From Romanomermis culicivorax (lineage: Eukaryota > Nematoda > Enoplea > Mermithida > Mermithidae), in NCBI GenBank assembly GCA_963922205.1, contig CAWUHX010000162.1, forward strand, positions 558,001 through 622,000: a stretch of DNA of 64,000 bases. Direction: 5' to 3'. Below are positions 1-11,768 of the stretch, in pieces; position 1 is the stretch's first letter, and every line of letters starts with the position of its first letter. The notes under the pieces are model-generated. The model was given only the letters and a program-made list of their open reading frames with translations, was not told the origin of the DNA and did no database searches. The position numbers and the translations under genes were made by a program.

Positions 1-1983
1 ATTCAATTATACCGTCAATCCGTCTGAGATACGCTATTTTACACATTACTATAGTGATTTTTCTAAATGAGACCTCCGAACACAGAACGTAAAAAACAAA
101 ATACATTCACGGACACCTCTTTTTCGCAAACTGACTGCAGCAAATTGGCCTACAACTTGAAAAAGTTTTATCATCGCAAAGTTTTTTATCTGAAAAAGCA
201 TTCTTCTAGGTTCAGAGTTTCATTTTAATGAGCTATCAAGTGGATAGGAAACCAAAAACTTACCAAATATATTTTTGTAACGTAGATGAGTAGGAAGCTG
301 GTATCCATCTTCTTTGCTCGGAAAGCTTTTTACTGACAAGCAACTCATAGTTGCACCGGATTGTTCTTCGGGATAACAAATCTTGAAGCAGGGCTCCCTG
401 AAATTTTCATTTCCGGGATTCAATTGTTAAGTTTAGGTTCCATCTGACAAAAGTACATTATATTCACTTAAAAGTGCGTTTTACTATGTGTCGAAAAACT
501 AATTAGCCAATCTTTTAATCTTACGACGTGCAGACTATAGATTCAACTTAGTTCCCATTGAAAATGTCATCCATCATCGTTAACCCCGTGTGTCAAATTA
601 GTATTTGTGTTTGTATAAATTATTGCTTACGATTATGTTGATTAAGGATGTTTTGGGATCTTTTGACACGATATGCTACCCCCCACCATCCTATATTCTC
701 AAACCCGACCCAATTCAAAAGGGGGAAAAGACTTTCCATCGACTGGAACCGACTCAACCGTTATCCAGTATGCCTCTGTGCATTACGAGTCACGGGTCAA
801 ACATTGAAGTTGATCATTTTTACCGTTAGAAAAAAAGCAAAAAAATTATTCTATATTCGAGATTGAAATTCGTTCATTATTATATTTTAAAAATAAAATT
901 TTTCCGACGGTTTTCCCATGCAGGTAGTGAACAAGAGTCATGAGTGATCGATGTATCGGCATCGGCTGATGATTTATTTTTTTGAATATGGGCGACCTAT
1001 GACCTGTAATATTCTATTTTCTATGGCAATTCTTGCAATAATAAGCCAGGCAAATGTAAATCTTAGTTCACTTCTGTTCGTTTGTAATAAGCAAAATATT
1101 GACTTTAATGACAACATGATTTTTCCTTTCAGTGCATTATGACACAATGGTTCATGAATAATTTTTAGCCTTCACCTGTTGAAAAAGTGTGCCAAAAAAT
1201 CGTTCAATTTCCATACCTTATGTAGAATTGTCGAACAATATCATGTTAAAAACCAATGATATGGTGTCAAAAACACTTTTGAGATAAAGTTTTACATTGA
1301 GTGTTCCAACAAAGATTGAACTTTCAATAGTAGAATGTATAAACATATGAACTAAAAACGAAATTCATTGAAAGGATTCCAAGTGATAAAACTAGAGAGG
1401 AAGCACATTTTTACTATTTTCTGTTAGCCCATGTAGGGTTCGATTGTGAGCTTATTCGACTAAGCTTTAACAACATTCGGACCAAGAAGTTCTATAGTGA
1501 AACCTTCGTGTAAACAAAGTGGTACCAATTTTGGTCATTCTTCAATTTACAAGCATATAATAAAAACAGATAAAAATTAGTACTGTAGTCAAAATATAAG
1601 TTTTCAGTTATAAATTAATACAGGTTGGTGGACCATGCTCCCAGATTTTTAGTCCTATGTGTCATATGATTTAGCAGAAAGAATACAACATGCTTGTTGG
1701 TTCTATTATTCAGAAGAATTTCAAGAAAAAATAAAAAACATTTGATTTATGGTGCAAAGCGTGTTGTTTTATCAACATTGTTGATCTATCTACTCAAATG
1801 ATTTAAAGGATAATCAACTTTTTGATGCGGAATAAATGTCTAAAAGAGAATACTATATCAATCATTATGCTCATCAATTTCCTACAGAAAATACGAAATT
1901 TCAATAAGTGAAGTGAAATAATAAATTTTCTAAAAGCGTATTCGAAGATCAACGTTATCGGAGAAGGTTGAACAGCTTGTATT
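1..1983. other. AT-rich stretch with no supported gene
   Basis: I see no convincing coding exon on either strand. The open frames are short and of low-complexity composition. A segment near 133-165 loosely resembles a MITE family (family B) found in the crumbs introns, but it is too diverged to delimit. Confidence 0.5.
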
Positions 1984-3679
1984 TCAGATAAACCAAAAGC
2001 ATGTCTGTCTACAGCAAGTACGACATGGGCATGGTTCACTTGGATCAGGTTCGTCTGCCATCAGCGCGGTACTGCAAGATAGCAGAAACCGCTTAACGGT
2101 GTAGTTATGTAGACTGATGAGTGTCAAGAAAGGAAAGGTAAAACTTAGAAAGAGTAGAGGTCAAGAGAAGCGTGAAGGGAATAAATGAGTCAATCACGGA
2201 ATCAACTTGACTCCCTTTATAAATCTTTTAAATATCCTATATAAAAAGTTGTCTGTGAATTTTTTACATTTTTGATAAAATGCTTGTAAATTTAAAAAAT
2301 GACAAAAATCACTTCTGTCCTCAAAATCATAGCGCGATGCTTTTATTATTGGACTTTTTTGGTTAGAGTTAGTCGTGAAAATAATATGAAATAGTATTTA
2401 CTTTTGGATTTTATTTTTCAGAAGCATTGGAAAAGACTACAAATTGATGAAAACTCTTATCCAATATTCAGTTTAGTACCAAATAAAAATCTAAAAATCA
2501 ATTCTCTGTTTGTCAGAATGGTGATACCGAAATTCTTTGGAAGCATCTATACACCAAAAAATATTTGTAGTACAAACGCCTTTTTGTCGGTCGTTTGTAC
2601 TGGTTCAAATGAAGGTACTTTCAAAAAACGCCGGTCACACAATTACACTGAGAAGCGTTTATCAAAAAAACTGATGTCAATAGGGTTAAATAAAAAATTA
2701 AAGTTTTATGGACAGTGGTAGAATATAAAAATTTAAAGTGCAATCGTGATTTTACCTCTGATATTTGTAATTTCCTTCCAGAAAACACCACGCACCACAC
2801 GGCGAGTTGTCTGGATTCCTACAGTAATTTTGCATTTCATGGAACGATTCGGGCATAAATCTTTCTCGTACCAACAGCCAAGCCAAATTTTTCCGTTTGT
2901 TAATCGCGTCGTCCCATCGCTGGCACTTGCGGCGCGACGCAGTGTACGCTTTATGGCCCCTGTACCATTTCATACGATCGAGCGGATTCCGACAAGCGAC
3001 ACCGTCAGGATCTTCGTAAAAATTGGCGTTTGGTTCGACAACTATTTTTGATCCTTTGCCTGAATGATTTGACCAAAACACATTTAATTTTCACTTACGA
3101 TTGGCAGAAAAAAAAATTCACAGCTCGACATACTTAAAGAATTTGTACCAGTCGATGCTTGAGGTTCCATGGTTCAACTCTATATATCAGCATGTACATT
3201 CGATCATCCAAAAGTCCAAGTAAACAATGTTGACAATAGACAATAAACAAAAACCTGAGGTTAAACCGCTGAAACCGAGCTCAATATTTTTATGTAACCC
3301 GTAAAAGTTGAAACCGACGCCAAGTTTAGCTAATTCCGCGGTTTTGGAGTTAAAACCAAGTTCGAGTTGAATCTCTGGTTTATATATTGCTATCGAGCCC
3401 TGAAAAATGCTTAAATTTTCGCTCACTTTTGACACACGGCATTTCGCCTGTGTATGTGCCGCCGCTTATACTGTCCACAAATTTTTCCACTGGATATGAC
3501 GTGAGGTATTTGATTACTGGAATTTGATTTATCAACAAACAATCGTCCGTATTTCCACGTTTGGCAATAATTTTAAGTCTATCAATTCGATTATCGCATT
3601 TCCATTCTCCAGATAAGGAGCTACCGATCAAAATGTTTGTGATAAATAAACATTTGACAATAATTAATAAACAGGTCAT
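1984..3679 (-). CDS. Small secreted kringle-domain protein, three exons
   Basis: Three minus-strand exons join with matching phases: 3679-3427 (starts with ATG, donor GTGAGC), 3059-2756 (acceptor TTCAG, donor GTAAAA) and 2071-1984 (acceptor TTGCAG, stop TGA). The product is about 214 residues. The first ~24 residues are hydrophobic and look like a signal peptide. Exon 2 encodes a kringle: YRGHKAYTASRRKCQRW, then NYCRNPDNSPCGAWCF, which are the hallmark kringle segments. The last exon adds a Cys-dense tail, CPCRTCCRQTC. Kringles are protein- or lipid-binding modules found in extracellular proteases and in ROR-type receptors. No protease, Frizzled or kinase domain is visible here, so this may be a stand-alone binding protein or part of a larger gene. 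The first exon has an alternative reading as an internal exon starting at 3620 (see 4797-4860). The kringle is firm. The exact gene ends are not. Confidence 0.6.
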
Positions 3680-3853
3680 GTTCGAATGAGTATTACGGTT
3701 AAATTCAAATAACCGGTAGCTTATGTTTTAACACGTACAAAACGTAAATGTATGTTGTAAAGAAGAATTCGTGCAGCAAGTACTGATTAGTGTTTTTGGA
3801 GGTTGACGTCCAAATGTATGTGCAATGTAAAGTGTATTGTAGGATCTAACCTA

Positions 3854-4098
3854 TAGTCTGTTTTTTATAAAATGCTTCCAAATAGAAAAGTGACACAAAT
3901 TAGTCTCGTCGTCAAAATCGTTTACATAGAGCTCTCATTGTAAAATTTTTCACTCGAAAATTTTTTAAAGATTAGGTCAGTACGCTCACCAATTTCCATT
4001 CTAATATGATATACTGTTTATCAGAAAATCGTGAAAATATGAAACACTACTTGCTTTCCACTTTCACTATTTAGAGGCATTTCAAGAAAAACAGACTA
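3854..4098 (-). mobile_element. MITE family A, full-length copy, 245 bp
   Basis: The ends are inverted repeats reading TAGTCTGTTTTT inward on both sides, flanked by TA at 3852-3853 and 4099-4100. The length is identical to the copy inside the retrotransposon pol (11766-12010), and it lies in the opposite orientation. It has no coding capacity. TA duplication is typical of Tc1/mariner-superfamily transposition, but the TIR sequence alone does not assign a family. Confidence 0.85.
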
Positions 4099-4796
4099 TA
4101 GTCTTGTATAAGTTCTGTGTCGCCCATAAGGTTACCACGTGAATTCGATGACGGTCTGCGTTTTTACGTCGTCGACAAATATTTCGAGGAAAACCATGAG
4201 TAGTTTATCCAAACGCAGAAAAAAATTTCGCGTCAGAAAAGTTAAATTTCATTATGTTATGTCGTTGTTAATTTGAAATAAAATAGGCGAAAAGATCGCT
4301 CGCAAGAACGCGAATCTTTCCAAAGTTGTAATCTACAGTAACCCGACATTTTTTCTGGAACGCAAAACTCATGTTATAGTTGTACATTTTTGACGATTTA
4401 TGACTTAAATGAAGGATGACAAGATTCTTTTCCCTGGTACACTGAGTCAGTATTTGTTTGTTTAACGATTGAAGGGGCAGTTCGCTTTCCGACAGTTTGC
4501 GTTAAACTTGATCATTATTTTAATCGTTCTATCATGAAGTGATAGAGAATAAAAAATGCCATTCAGTAAGCTATCACATACTTTTCACAGCGAACGTGGA
4601 GGGAAGTTTTGTAATTCTAAGATTACATGGAATTTCGATTATTGAGATATCATGCTTGAGCAGCAAAGAAAATCCGGGGCGGGTTAAACAAAGTTCAATC
4701 ACCTATAACTGAGCCAGAAATGAAGGCACATCATTTTGAACATGTTTTTGGATACATCGCAACGAAAACTCGAAACGGAATTTGATCATTACTCAC

Positions 4797-4860
4797 TTTT
4801 CGACGATGTACATTGTGTTGCAGATCTTGCCGAGTGCGCAGATCTGACATCGTACTGTAC
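4797..4860 (-). other. Candidate internal coding exon upstream of the kringle gene
   Basis: On the minus strand a 64-bp segment has a good acceptor (TTCCTTTAG) and donor (GTGAGT). It encodes a Cys-rich reading TVRCQICALGKICNTMYIVE in one frame. Its exit phase matches an acceptor at 3620 inside the first kringle-gene exon, so the gene could start further upstream, beyond or beside the LTR insertion. The alternative is chance splice signals. There is no domain-level support. Confidence 0.3.
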
Positions 4861-5477
4861 CTAAAGGAAAACAATTATAATGTTGTGAGCGGATCAAAAT
4901 CCACGCGATACCGTAACTATGGTCTGTTTTCCTTGAATGCTTGCAAATTATGAAACCGGGAGGCAAATACTGTTCCAAAGTGTAATTATTTTCTATCAAA
5001 CTAAAAATATGTGAACACAAGATAGTCTTAAAAATATTTAGAGTAAAAATGCATGTAAAAATTTTGGAGCTATGTTTGTTTATTGCCATTCTATTTATAA
5101 GCACTTTGTTGAAAAACGGACTATTTCTCGTATCTCTATCGGGTCATTGGATGTCCACCAGATCAGAGCTGCATTTTTAATGTGATCAACACCGGATCAT
5201 TTGAATGAATGCCGACTATGTGATTTCCGATCTCATTCAAAACGAATACAGAATAATTGAGATCGTCTCAAAATCATCTAAATAATTCGCGATCAAATTA
5301 ATACAGTCTTTTGGCGTCAAAGATTGCTAGTGAAGCACTGGTCATCCTCAAAGAATGAAACATCAATTCTTTGTGTGCAATGGAAGTTTGGAGGTCTCGT
5401 TTTAATTCTTACACTGTCATGCAAGCTATTGATTAGATCTTATACGGCGCAGTATATCATACAACGTGCAGAACATC
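4861..5477. other. Non-coding flank of the LTR insertion
   Basis: No supported gene lies here. The 84-codon frame that runs into the LTR at 5482 is a chance open frame crossing the insertion junction. Confidence 0.5.
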
Positions 5478-5481
5478 ACCT
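5478..5481. repeat. Left target-site duplication ACCT
   Basis: ACCT directly precedes the 5' LTR, and ACCT directly follows the 3' LTR at 19628-19631. A 4-bp duplication fits Ty3/gypsy integrases, and the match proves that the two LTRs belong to one insertion. Confidence 0.85.
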
Positions 5482-6078
5482 TGTCGGGGATGGACATAGT
5501 CTATCTCCAGGTTGCGAAGAAATAGCCAAAGTCGAAGCAAAACGCGTCGACGCCGATTTGCATAGACACCGCGCATAAATATGCCGGTCGTCTATGTTTT
5601 TGGTCATTCATTGATTGTTTGTTTATTTTATAATAAAGACAAATCGGGGGCCCAGTAGGGCAATTTTTATATTATTGTTATATTATTTTTTGTGGAGAAT
5701 TTCCACCGGAAATACAACGACCCGCAGCCGGACAGCCTTTGGATTTCTCGCAGCGGAGGGAACACAGGTTAGACCCCGGATTTCTGGAGAGCCACCCAGC
5801 GTGCAAGTCTACATTTACAACTCAGTTCTCGGCCTGACTTCTGAATTTGCCCCTGGTTTGAAGTTACTTGAGCTCAGGGTGTTATCTTATCTTCTGCAGT
5901 TCTTCGGGACGAAAGCAGGAGATCTTTGTTGATTTTGAGACTGACCAAACTGTTGCAAACTGATTCTACCTAAGGTTTCGGCCTGATTAGGTGAGTTAGC
6001 GAGTGACTGATTAGGTCTATTTTTGATGCCAATTCCTTTATTATATTTCTCAACCTCAACACAAGTCTCATTTCAACA
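5482..6078 (+). repeat. 5' LTR
   Basis: 597 bp, TGTCGGGG to TTCAACA, matching 19031-19627. It contains a polyadenylation signal AATAAA at 5632-5637 and a consensus splice donor AG|GTGAGT at 5991. A 105-codon open frame is present in both LTRs, but nothing about it suggests a protein. Confidence 0.95.
5991..5996 (+). promoter_or_regulatory. Candidate 5' splice donor in the LTR
   Basis: ATTAG|GTGAGT matches the metazoan donor consensus fully. It lies late in the 5' LTR. With the acceptor at 14125-14126 just upstream of the third ORF, it could make a spliced subgenomic RNA, as retroviruses do for env. This is an inference from motifs only. Confidence 0.35.
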
Positions 6079-6080
6079 AG

Positions 6081-6098
6081 TGGTGGCTTCTGACTCTC
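6081..6098 (+). other. Candidate primer-binding site
   Basis: TGGTGGCTTCTGACTCTC begins two bases after the LTR end, where a tRNA-complementary primer site starting TGG is expected. The tRNA was not identified. Confidence 0.45.
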
Positions 6099-6176
6099 AA
6101 AGTAACAGAAAATCAGAGGCAAACTCGAGGAGTCAAAAAACCTATTGGTTTTTATAGAGAACTGGGAGGTTACAAA

Positions 6177-8249
6177 ATGAGTAAAGGCAACCTAGGTGGC
6201 CTCAAGAGTTCGGGTTTGCCCAGAACACCACCGGGAAAAAAGGCCCGTGATACAGAAAAGTTAATTGTCCTAACTTCAGCTGAAACTTCAGCTGAAGAGG
6301 ACAATTGCTCAGATCACAGGCCTTTATCGGTGGAAAATGAAGGCAACCGACCTACGACCTCGACAGCTGTCGAGAGGGAGGACGACGCCGCGATATTATC
6401 GGCCAACGAAGATCAAATTTTTAAAATTCTGTCGTTGATGAACCTCCCGAAGAGAGGCGAATACTTACAACCGCCTATAACGGGACCGGCGCGTCCATTA
6501 CCGAAGATGAACATTCCGGTTTTAGATCAACAGCAGCACCGGCCGACAAATAAACCCGCCCAATTATTCGATACGTACCATCAATTATATTGGGACAATG
6601 AGCGGGAAGAACACCATGAAAATCCTCGAAAGAGCTCATTGGAGGATAAATTGGACCAGATCATGAACAGGTTAGATGTTTATGATAGCATATTCGCCAA
6701 CATTGCTAATACGGGCTCACAGAAAGCCAGTAAGGCAAATGAACTGAGGCAAAGCAATGCTGGCTGTTTGGAACAAGGTGGTGCTTTGAAGTTTGAGCAG
6801 GGCCAGGAAGAGTTAGTGTGGCAAAATGATGGAATCACTCTTCAGCAAGACTGTAGACGGAAAGACCAAAAGTCAAGTCTCGGTCCTAAAGAGCAGTATA
6901 TGCCTCATTTGCCCACTACCTCAAAAGTGGAGCAGAGAGTAAGTAGTTCTGGTTTTGACGAAGGCGTAAAAAACCCGAGTCTGATAAATCCAACTATCTC
7001 ACAACAGAGCAGTTGTATTAGGGGAGAGACCCCAAGTGTCAGGCAGCAGGTCATGCCTACAATGATTCCGATTGATCCAGCTTTATGGGTCAATCCGGCT
7101 CAAGTAGGCCCAACTGTCTATGACATTGAAAGGGCGATCAAACCGAAATTACTGCAATCTGACATGCCAAGTAAACAGGTTCTTGCTTTTCTAGTGGAGC
7201 TAGAAGGTGAGTTTCCAAAGAATACTCCCGATGAGGTGAAACTAGAAGCATTAACCCGCTTGTCAAGGGACTTGCCGAAAGAATTGGCCGAAGAGTCAAC
7301 GACATATAGGGAGGCCCGAGACAAGATTTTGAACTATTGTGCTCCAGATTGTAACCTGGACATGCTCAAATGGGATTTATTGGATATTAAACAGGAACCC
7401 GATGAAGCAGCAACCAAATTTCTAAAAAGGGTTCGAGCACATGTGAATCTCGTTTATCAGAGTGAAACAAAAGAGTTTAAAAATAAAGTAATCATTGAAA
7501 CCTTTTTCTATAGAAGTTCTTTGACTTATCAATTAGAACTGCAGAAAGACATAGCAAAATTCAAAAATTGGTATGATCTTTCACAGGCAGTCTATGAGAT
7601 AGAGTTAAAGTACCGGAATGGGATTAGAACATTTGGGCCAAGAGAGCAGCCCATGATGATAAATACGGCACAAGCGGAAATTGCTGAGGAGCAGCAAGCT
7701 GATGTGAATGTAATCCAAAGACCTTATGAAAGCGCCCAAAAACGCAATAGGGACTTTAGAAGACCAAACACAGAAAGGCAAACTCCAATGCAATCTTCGC
7801 AAAATCAATTGATAGATATAGCAGATGATGAAGTACTTGAAGTACCTCCGCAACAGGCCATATTGCCTCGGCAACAGCCTGTTGAGGAGCCAAAAAAGGA
7901 CTCCCTCATGGTGGCTTTATCTAAGGAGTTTATCAAAATGGCACAATGTTATGAAGAGATTAGGAACTCGACCAAAGCTCAAGAGGAAGCCATAACTGCT
8001 TTAACTCAGAAAGTTGATAAAGCGAAAGTGAAAAGTCAACAAGAGGTTCAGCAGCGAAAATGGTGTACTCACCACGAAAATAACACTCACAACACGATTG
8101 ACTGTAGAACCTTGAATTTTTATAAAGGTCTACAAAATCGTGGAAGGGGTGGAAATAGTGGAAGAGGCTTTGGAAGAGGAAGTCCTAGAGGACGTTTTGG
8201 GAATTTCCGAGGTAGAGGAAATTTCAGAGGTAATTTCAGAGGAAATTAG
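6177..8249 (+). CDS. gag: Gag polyprotein of the LTR element
   Basis: This is a 690-residue open frame starting at ATG ~100 bp after the LTR. Residues ~1-300 are polar and poorly structured. Residues ~310-480 form a charged helical region resembling the capsid-type retrotransposon Gag domain. A Glu/Gln/Lys-rich, coiled-coil-like stretch follows near 570-625. A single Cys-His knuckle, CTHHENNTHNTIDC (Cys-x2-His-x5-His-x4-Cys), lies near residue 630. The C-terminus is an RG-rich tail typical of RNA-binding nucleocapsid segments. It should form the particle and package element RNA. The stop TAG at 8247-8249 falls inside the RG tail, and the RG-like reading continues briefly after it. The stop may therefore be a mutation in an originally longer Gag or Gag-Pol. 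This is the only element frame that is intact over its full length. Confidence 0.88.
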   Translation: MSKGNLGGLKSSGLPRTPPGKKARDTEKLIVLTSAETSAEEDNCSDHRPLSVENEGNRPTTSTAVEREDDAAILSANEDQIFKILSLMNLPKRGEYLQPPITGPARPLPKMNIPVLDQQQHRPTNKPAQLFDTYHQLYWDNEREEHHENPRKSSLEDKLDQIMNRLDVYDSIFANIANTGSQKASKANELRQSNAGCLEQGGALKFEQGQEELVWQNDGITLQQDCRRKDQKSSLGPKEQYMPHLPTTSKVEQRVSSSGFDEGVKNPSLINPTISQQSSCIRGETPSVRQQVMPTMIPIDPALWVNPAQVGPTVYDIERAIKPKLLQSDMPSKQVLAFLVELEGEFPKNTPDEVKLEALTRLSRDLPKELAEESTTYREARDKILNYCAPDCNLDMLKWDLLDIKQEPDEAATKFLKRVRAHVNLVYQSETKEFKNKVIIETFFYRSSLTYQLELQKDIAKFKNWYDLSQAVYEIELKYRNGIRTFGPREQPMMINTAQAEIAEEQQADVNVIQRPYESAQKRNRDFRRPNTERQTPMQSSQNQLIDIADDEVLEVPPQQAILPRQQPVEEPKKDSLMVALSKEFIKMAQCYEEIRNSTKAQEEAITALTQKVDKAKVKSQQEVQQRKWCTHHENNTHNTIDCRTLNFYKGLQNRGRGGNSGRGFGRGSPRGRFGNFRGRGNFRGNFRGN

Positions 8250-8260
8250 GGAGGAAGTAG

Positions 8261-9054
8261 ACGAGGTTTTGGTACCAAGGCGAAAGGGGAGCTTATCAAG
8301 TTTCGTTTCCTGATGACGAGGCGGAAAATTTGCAAGAATATGCCGAGTTTCAGGAATACGTAAAGTTGAAGAAGCTCAGGGAGCAGATGAGATTGTTACA
8401 GGCTACCACCCAGCTGATGTTACCAGGACCAAATCTAATGGACCAACAACCAGTAATCGCAAATCAGAGTTCAAATACCCTGTTGGTTCCACAGAAGGTA
8501 GTTAGTCCGTCGCAAGCCTCCGGGCAGACAGACCAACCGCCGACTAGTGGTGTCAATAGTGTACAGCAAGAGCCAATGATGGAGATGAAGTTGTGTGGTT
8601 TACATAATTGTGCCATGGAGAAAGAGTAGAATGTGCCAGAAATGGAATGCAGTGCTGAGTATGGTAGAAAGGCAACTGCAGAGGAACTGGATATGTTAGC
8701 AAGATACCCTAGAACACAGCCATTTCACATTAAAGTAACTGTGTGTTCTACTACTGCAAAGGCACTGATTGACACGGGAGCTCAGTGTTCGGTGATGTCG
8801 GGTGATTTCTTGAAAAAAATCACTTGGACTGGAGTATACAGCGTACCCTAAGATCCTAAAAGTCACTGTTGCCAATGGTAAAGTAGTTAGTGCACATGGT
8901 TACTTTCAATTTCAAATGCAATGTGATTATGGCCGTTTTCCAGTTAAAGCTATCATAATACCAGGGTCCGCAGAAGATTTAATATTGGGAACAGACTTCC
9001 TGGCGCATCCGGAAGTCAATACGGTAATAGATTTTTGGAAAAGGTTCAATGACT
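8261..9054 (+). pseudogene. pol: Pol N-terminus and aspartic protease, frameshifted
   Basis: A frame open from 8261 carries a Gln-rich linker, a TAG stop at 8627-8629 and then the protease. The catalytic motif LIDTGAQCS lies near 8765-8790, and the flap-distal ILGTDFL motif near 8986-9005. The reading changes frame at the A run around 8812-8818, where one A appears extra, and again near 9030, where one T appears extra. The frame changes are inferred because protease-like reading continues on each side. Its role in the family is to cleave Gag and Pol in the particle. As read it cannot be made in one piece. Sequencing error at homopolymers is the alternative explanation for two of the breaks. 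Confidence 0.8.
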
Positions 9055-10164
9055 ATGATGGGTGTGAAGAAAAGTTTTGATTTGTTAACATCTGATAAGA
9101 AAGCAATTCCAATAGTTGGGATGCATAATCCGATGATAGCAGAATCAATACAGGAAAATTCTATTGAAGAAGATCAATGTTTGACAATTGAGCAACTGGA
9201 AGATCTAGTTCCAGTAGTGGCTTGTAATAGAATTTACATTCCACACGGAACAGATCAGCTAGTGAAAGCTAAAGTGTGGAATAAATCCTCGGCAAATAGA
9301 ATAAATGGAATCATCGTAGAAGGAGATGATTCAGAAACGAGATTCAGAATAGATGATACTATAGTTGACTGTTCAAAGGAGGACTTTGTATTGATGATCT
9401 CCAATAATACGGGTTCCGGTTGCCTGATAGAACCTAATCAAGTTCTTGGCTACTGTAACTCCGTATTTCGGGGAGAATCAAGTGTATCAATTTTGCAAGC
9501 AGGAAATAGTGGAGAAAGTAGCCTAGAGGGCATTTTCGATGCCAAGGAATCAAAATTCCATGGAGTTGTGTTTCTGGAAGCATTGTACAAAATGACCTCT
9601 AAAGCTACAGTCTCAGAGGAACAGAAAGAGATGGTGATACGGCAACTCGTGAAATACCGGGATGTATTTAGCCTACCTTATGATCCTCTGACAACTACGC
9701 CCCATCTTACTTGTAAAATTGATACAGGTGATGCTAGCCCTGTGGCAAAACATTACTACAGAGCGGCCATTGAATGCGGACCATATATCAGACAACATGT
9801 GCAAGAAATGCTGGACAGAAGAGTCATAGAGCCATCAAGATCGCCCTGGGCGGCGCCATTATTCCTAGTAGTGAAGAAAGATGGGTCGCTCAGGCCGGTT
9901 GTTGATTTCAGAGGCTTGAACGAGGTTACGAAGGATGATCGATATCCAATACCAAGAATGGATGATTATCTGGACTGCCTCGGGAGAGCAAAATTTTATA
10001 CGACTCTTGACCTTAAGTCTGGTTATTGGCAAGTGCCAATGGAAGAAGGCAGTAAAGAAAAGACTGCTTTCCTGTGTCAAGAAGGGTTGTTTCAGTTCAA
10101 AGTAATGCCCTTTGGACTGAAAAATGCACCAGCCGAGTTCCAGATGTTTGGAAGATATGTCTAG
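9049..10164 (+). pseudogene. pol: Reverse transcriptase, N-terminal two thirds
   Basis: This open frame covers the protease-RT linker and the palm/fingers of a Ty3-type reverse transcriptase: KKDGSLRPVVDFRGLNE, TTLDLKSGYWQVPM with the first catalytic Asp, and MPFGLKNAPAEFQ. It ends prematurely at 10164 after FQ. The next motif, YIDD, follows in another frame and too close to this point. About 25-30 bases expected between FQ and YIDD in this family are missing, so a small deletion has both shortened and shifted the enzyme. Confidence 0.88.
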
Positions 10165-11768
10165 TCTACATAGACGATATCATAGTGTTCTCGAATACGT
10201 TCGAGGAACACATAGAAAATTTGAAATTGGTCCTGGATGCTCTGAGACGAGCCCAGCTTACACTTAAACCGGAAAAATGTGAATTCCTACCAAAGAAGGT
10301 ACATTTTCTTGGTCATATTTTGGATTCTAATGGAATTTCGCCCAATCCGAAAAAAGTGCAAGCTATTAAGGAGTTTGAATTCCCAGACTCGGTCAAGCAT
10401 ATGCAAAGGTTTCTCGGAATGCTCCAGTGGTGTAAAAAATTTATACCACATCTGGCAAAGCACGCAGGACCTTTGTATAAGCTGACGGCCAAGAAAAGGA
10501 ATAAATGGCTCGTCACAGAGGATCATTACAAAGCATTTAATGCTTTGAAAGAAGCACTGGTATCGGTTCCATTTCTTAGGTACCCAGTAATGGATGGCTC
10601 AGCCCAGTTCATTCTACAAACCGATGCCAGTGGAACAGCACTAGGGGCTGTTCTGTATCAAGAGTCTGGAGACGACAAGTGGGTCATAGCATATAATAGC
10701 CGTGTGCTAAAAGAGGACGAGAAAAAGTGGTGCGCAACCGAAAGGGAGTGCCTCCCGATTATGTACGGCCTCAAAATCTACCGGCACTATTTATTGAAGC
10801 AGAAAGTATTGATTAAGACAGATCACAGACCACTGTTATCAATGAAAGTCTACACAACAACAAATGACAAATTGAAACGGTGGTATGCGATCATAAATCA
10901 ATACAACCACAAGTTAGAATACGTGCCGGGTAGACAAAATGCTATGGCTGACTTTCTCTCTAGAAAGGATGAGCCAGAGGATGTGGTGAAATCACCACCA
11001 AAGTGGGAAAGCATGTTCAAATCGGATGTTGTTTCCTCCGATGTCAAAGGAATAATAAAAGAACAACAAGAACAACAACAAATTTCCTTGGTGGCCAAGA
11101 GGAACAACATCTCCGAAAAGAATAAATCCCACAAGGATAAAAAGGAAGGAGAGGATGCTCAAATTAGTCCTGAGGACGAAAGAGAGCATTCTAAAGGAGT
11201 AGAAGCGGTAGTAACCCGAAGCAAAGCTCGTGTTTCGGAAAAGGTGCAGAAAGAAAATCAGGAAACTGATAAATCTGCGATACCTAAGAAACAAGACAAT
11301 GTGCAGTGGTTACACCCTAGAAAGGAAGAGGAATTCGATAAACCAGGAACATCAGGAGAAAAAGAGATATCTATTGGCCTGATTCCAGATGACTTGATGA
11401 GCAAACTGCAAAAAGTAGACGAAAGCTTAAAGCCAATCTGGGATAGATTAGGTGCAAATAGCACCACGAAGTATCACACTGGGTTCTACGAAGAAAATGG
11501 TGTATTGTATAGGGAAACTGAGGCAGAAAGCGAAGACCAATTGGTCGTACCCGCAAACCTCAGGGACTCTGTACTGCATCAGCATCATGGTGCTGTAATA
11601 ATGACACACCAGGGTTTCAAAAGAACTCTGAGTGTCATGAAATTGCACTATTGGTGGCCTGGCATGGAAAAAGATGTCAGGGAATGGATAAAATACTGCG
11701 TTGTCTGTCAAATGGCAACTGCAGGAAAGCCATCCATTCCTCCATTGATACCCATTGTGCCACTATAG
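10147..11768 (+). pseudogene. pol: Reverse transcriptase C-terminus, RNase H and integrase zinc finger
   Basis: The frame resumes at VYIDDIIVFS, the RT catalytic Asp pair. It continues through the thumb (VHFLGHILDSNGISPNPKK) and RNase H (FILQTDASGTALGAVLYQE). A long Lys/Glu/Gln-rich linker follows at ~11000-11370, then the integrase HHCC zinc-binding domain (HQGFKRTLSVMKLHYWWPG, then CVVCQ). It stops at 11766-11768 because the TAG of a MITE terminus interrupts the frame. Confidence 0.88.

Noticed and set aside
5615-5932. 105-codon frame in the 5' LTR, repeated at 19164-19481 in the 3' LTR
   Set aside because: It is duplicated only because the LTR is duplicated. The frame has no start context, domain or selection signal.
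8812-8818. A run as a programmed -1 frameshift site
   Set aside because: The shift lies inside the protease domain, not at a domain border, and other one-base breaks occur nearby. Simple decay or read error fits better.
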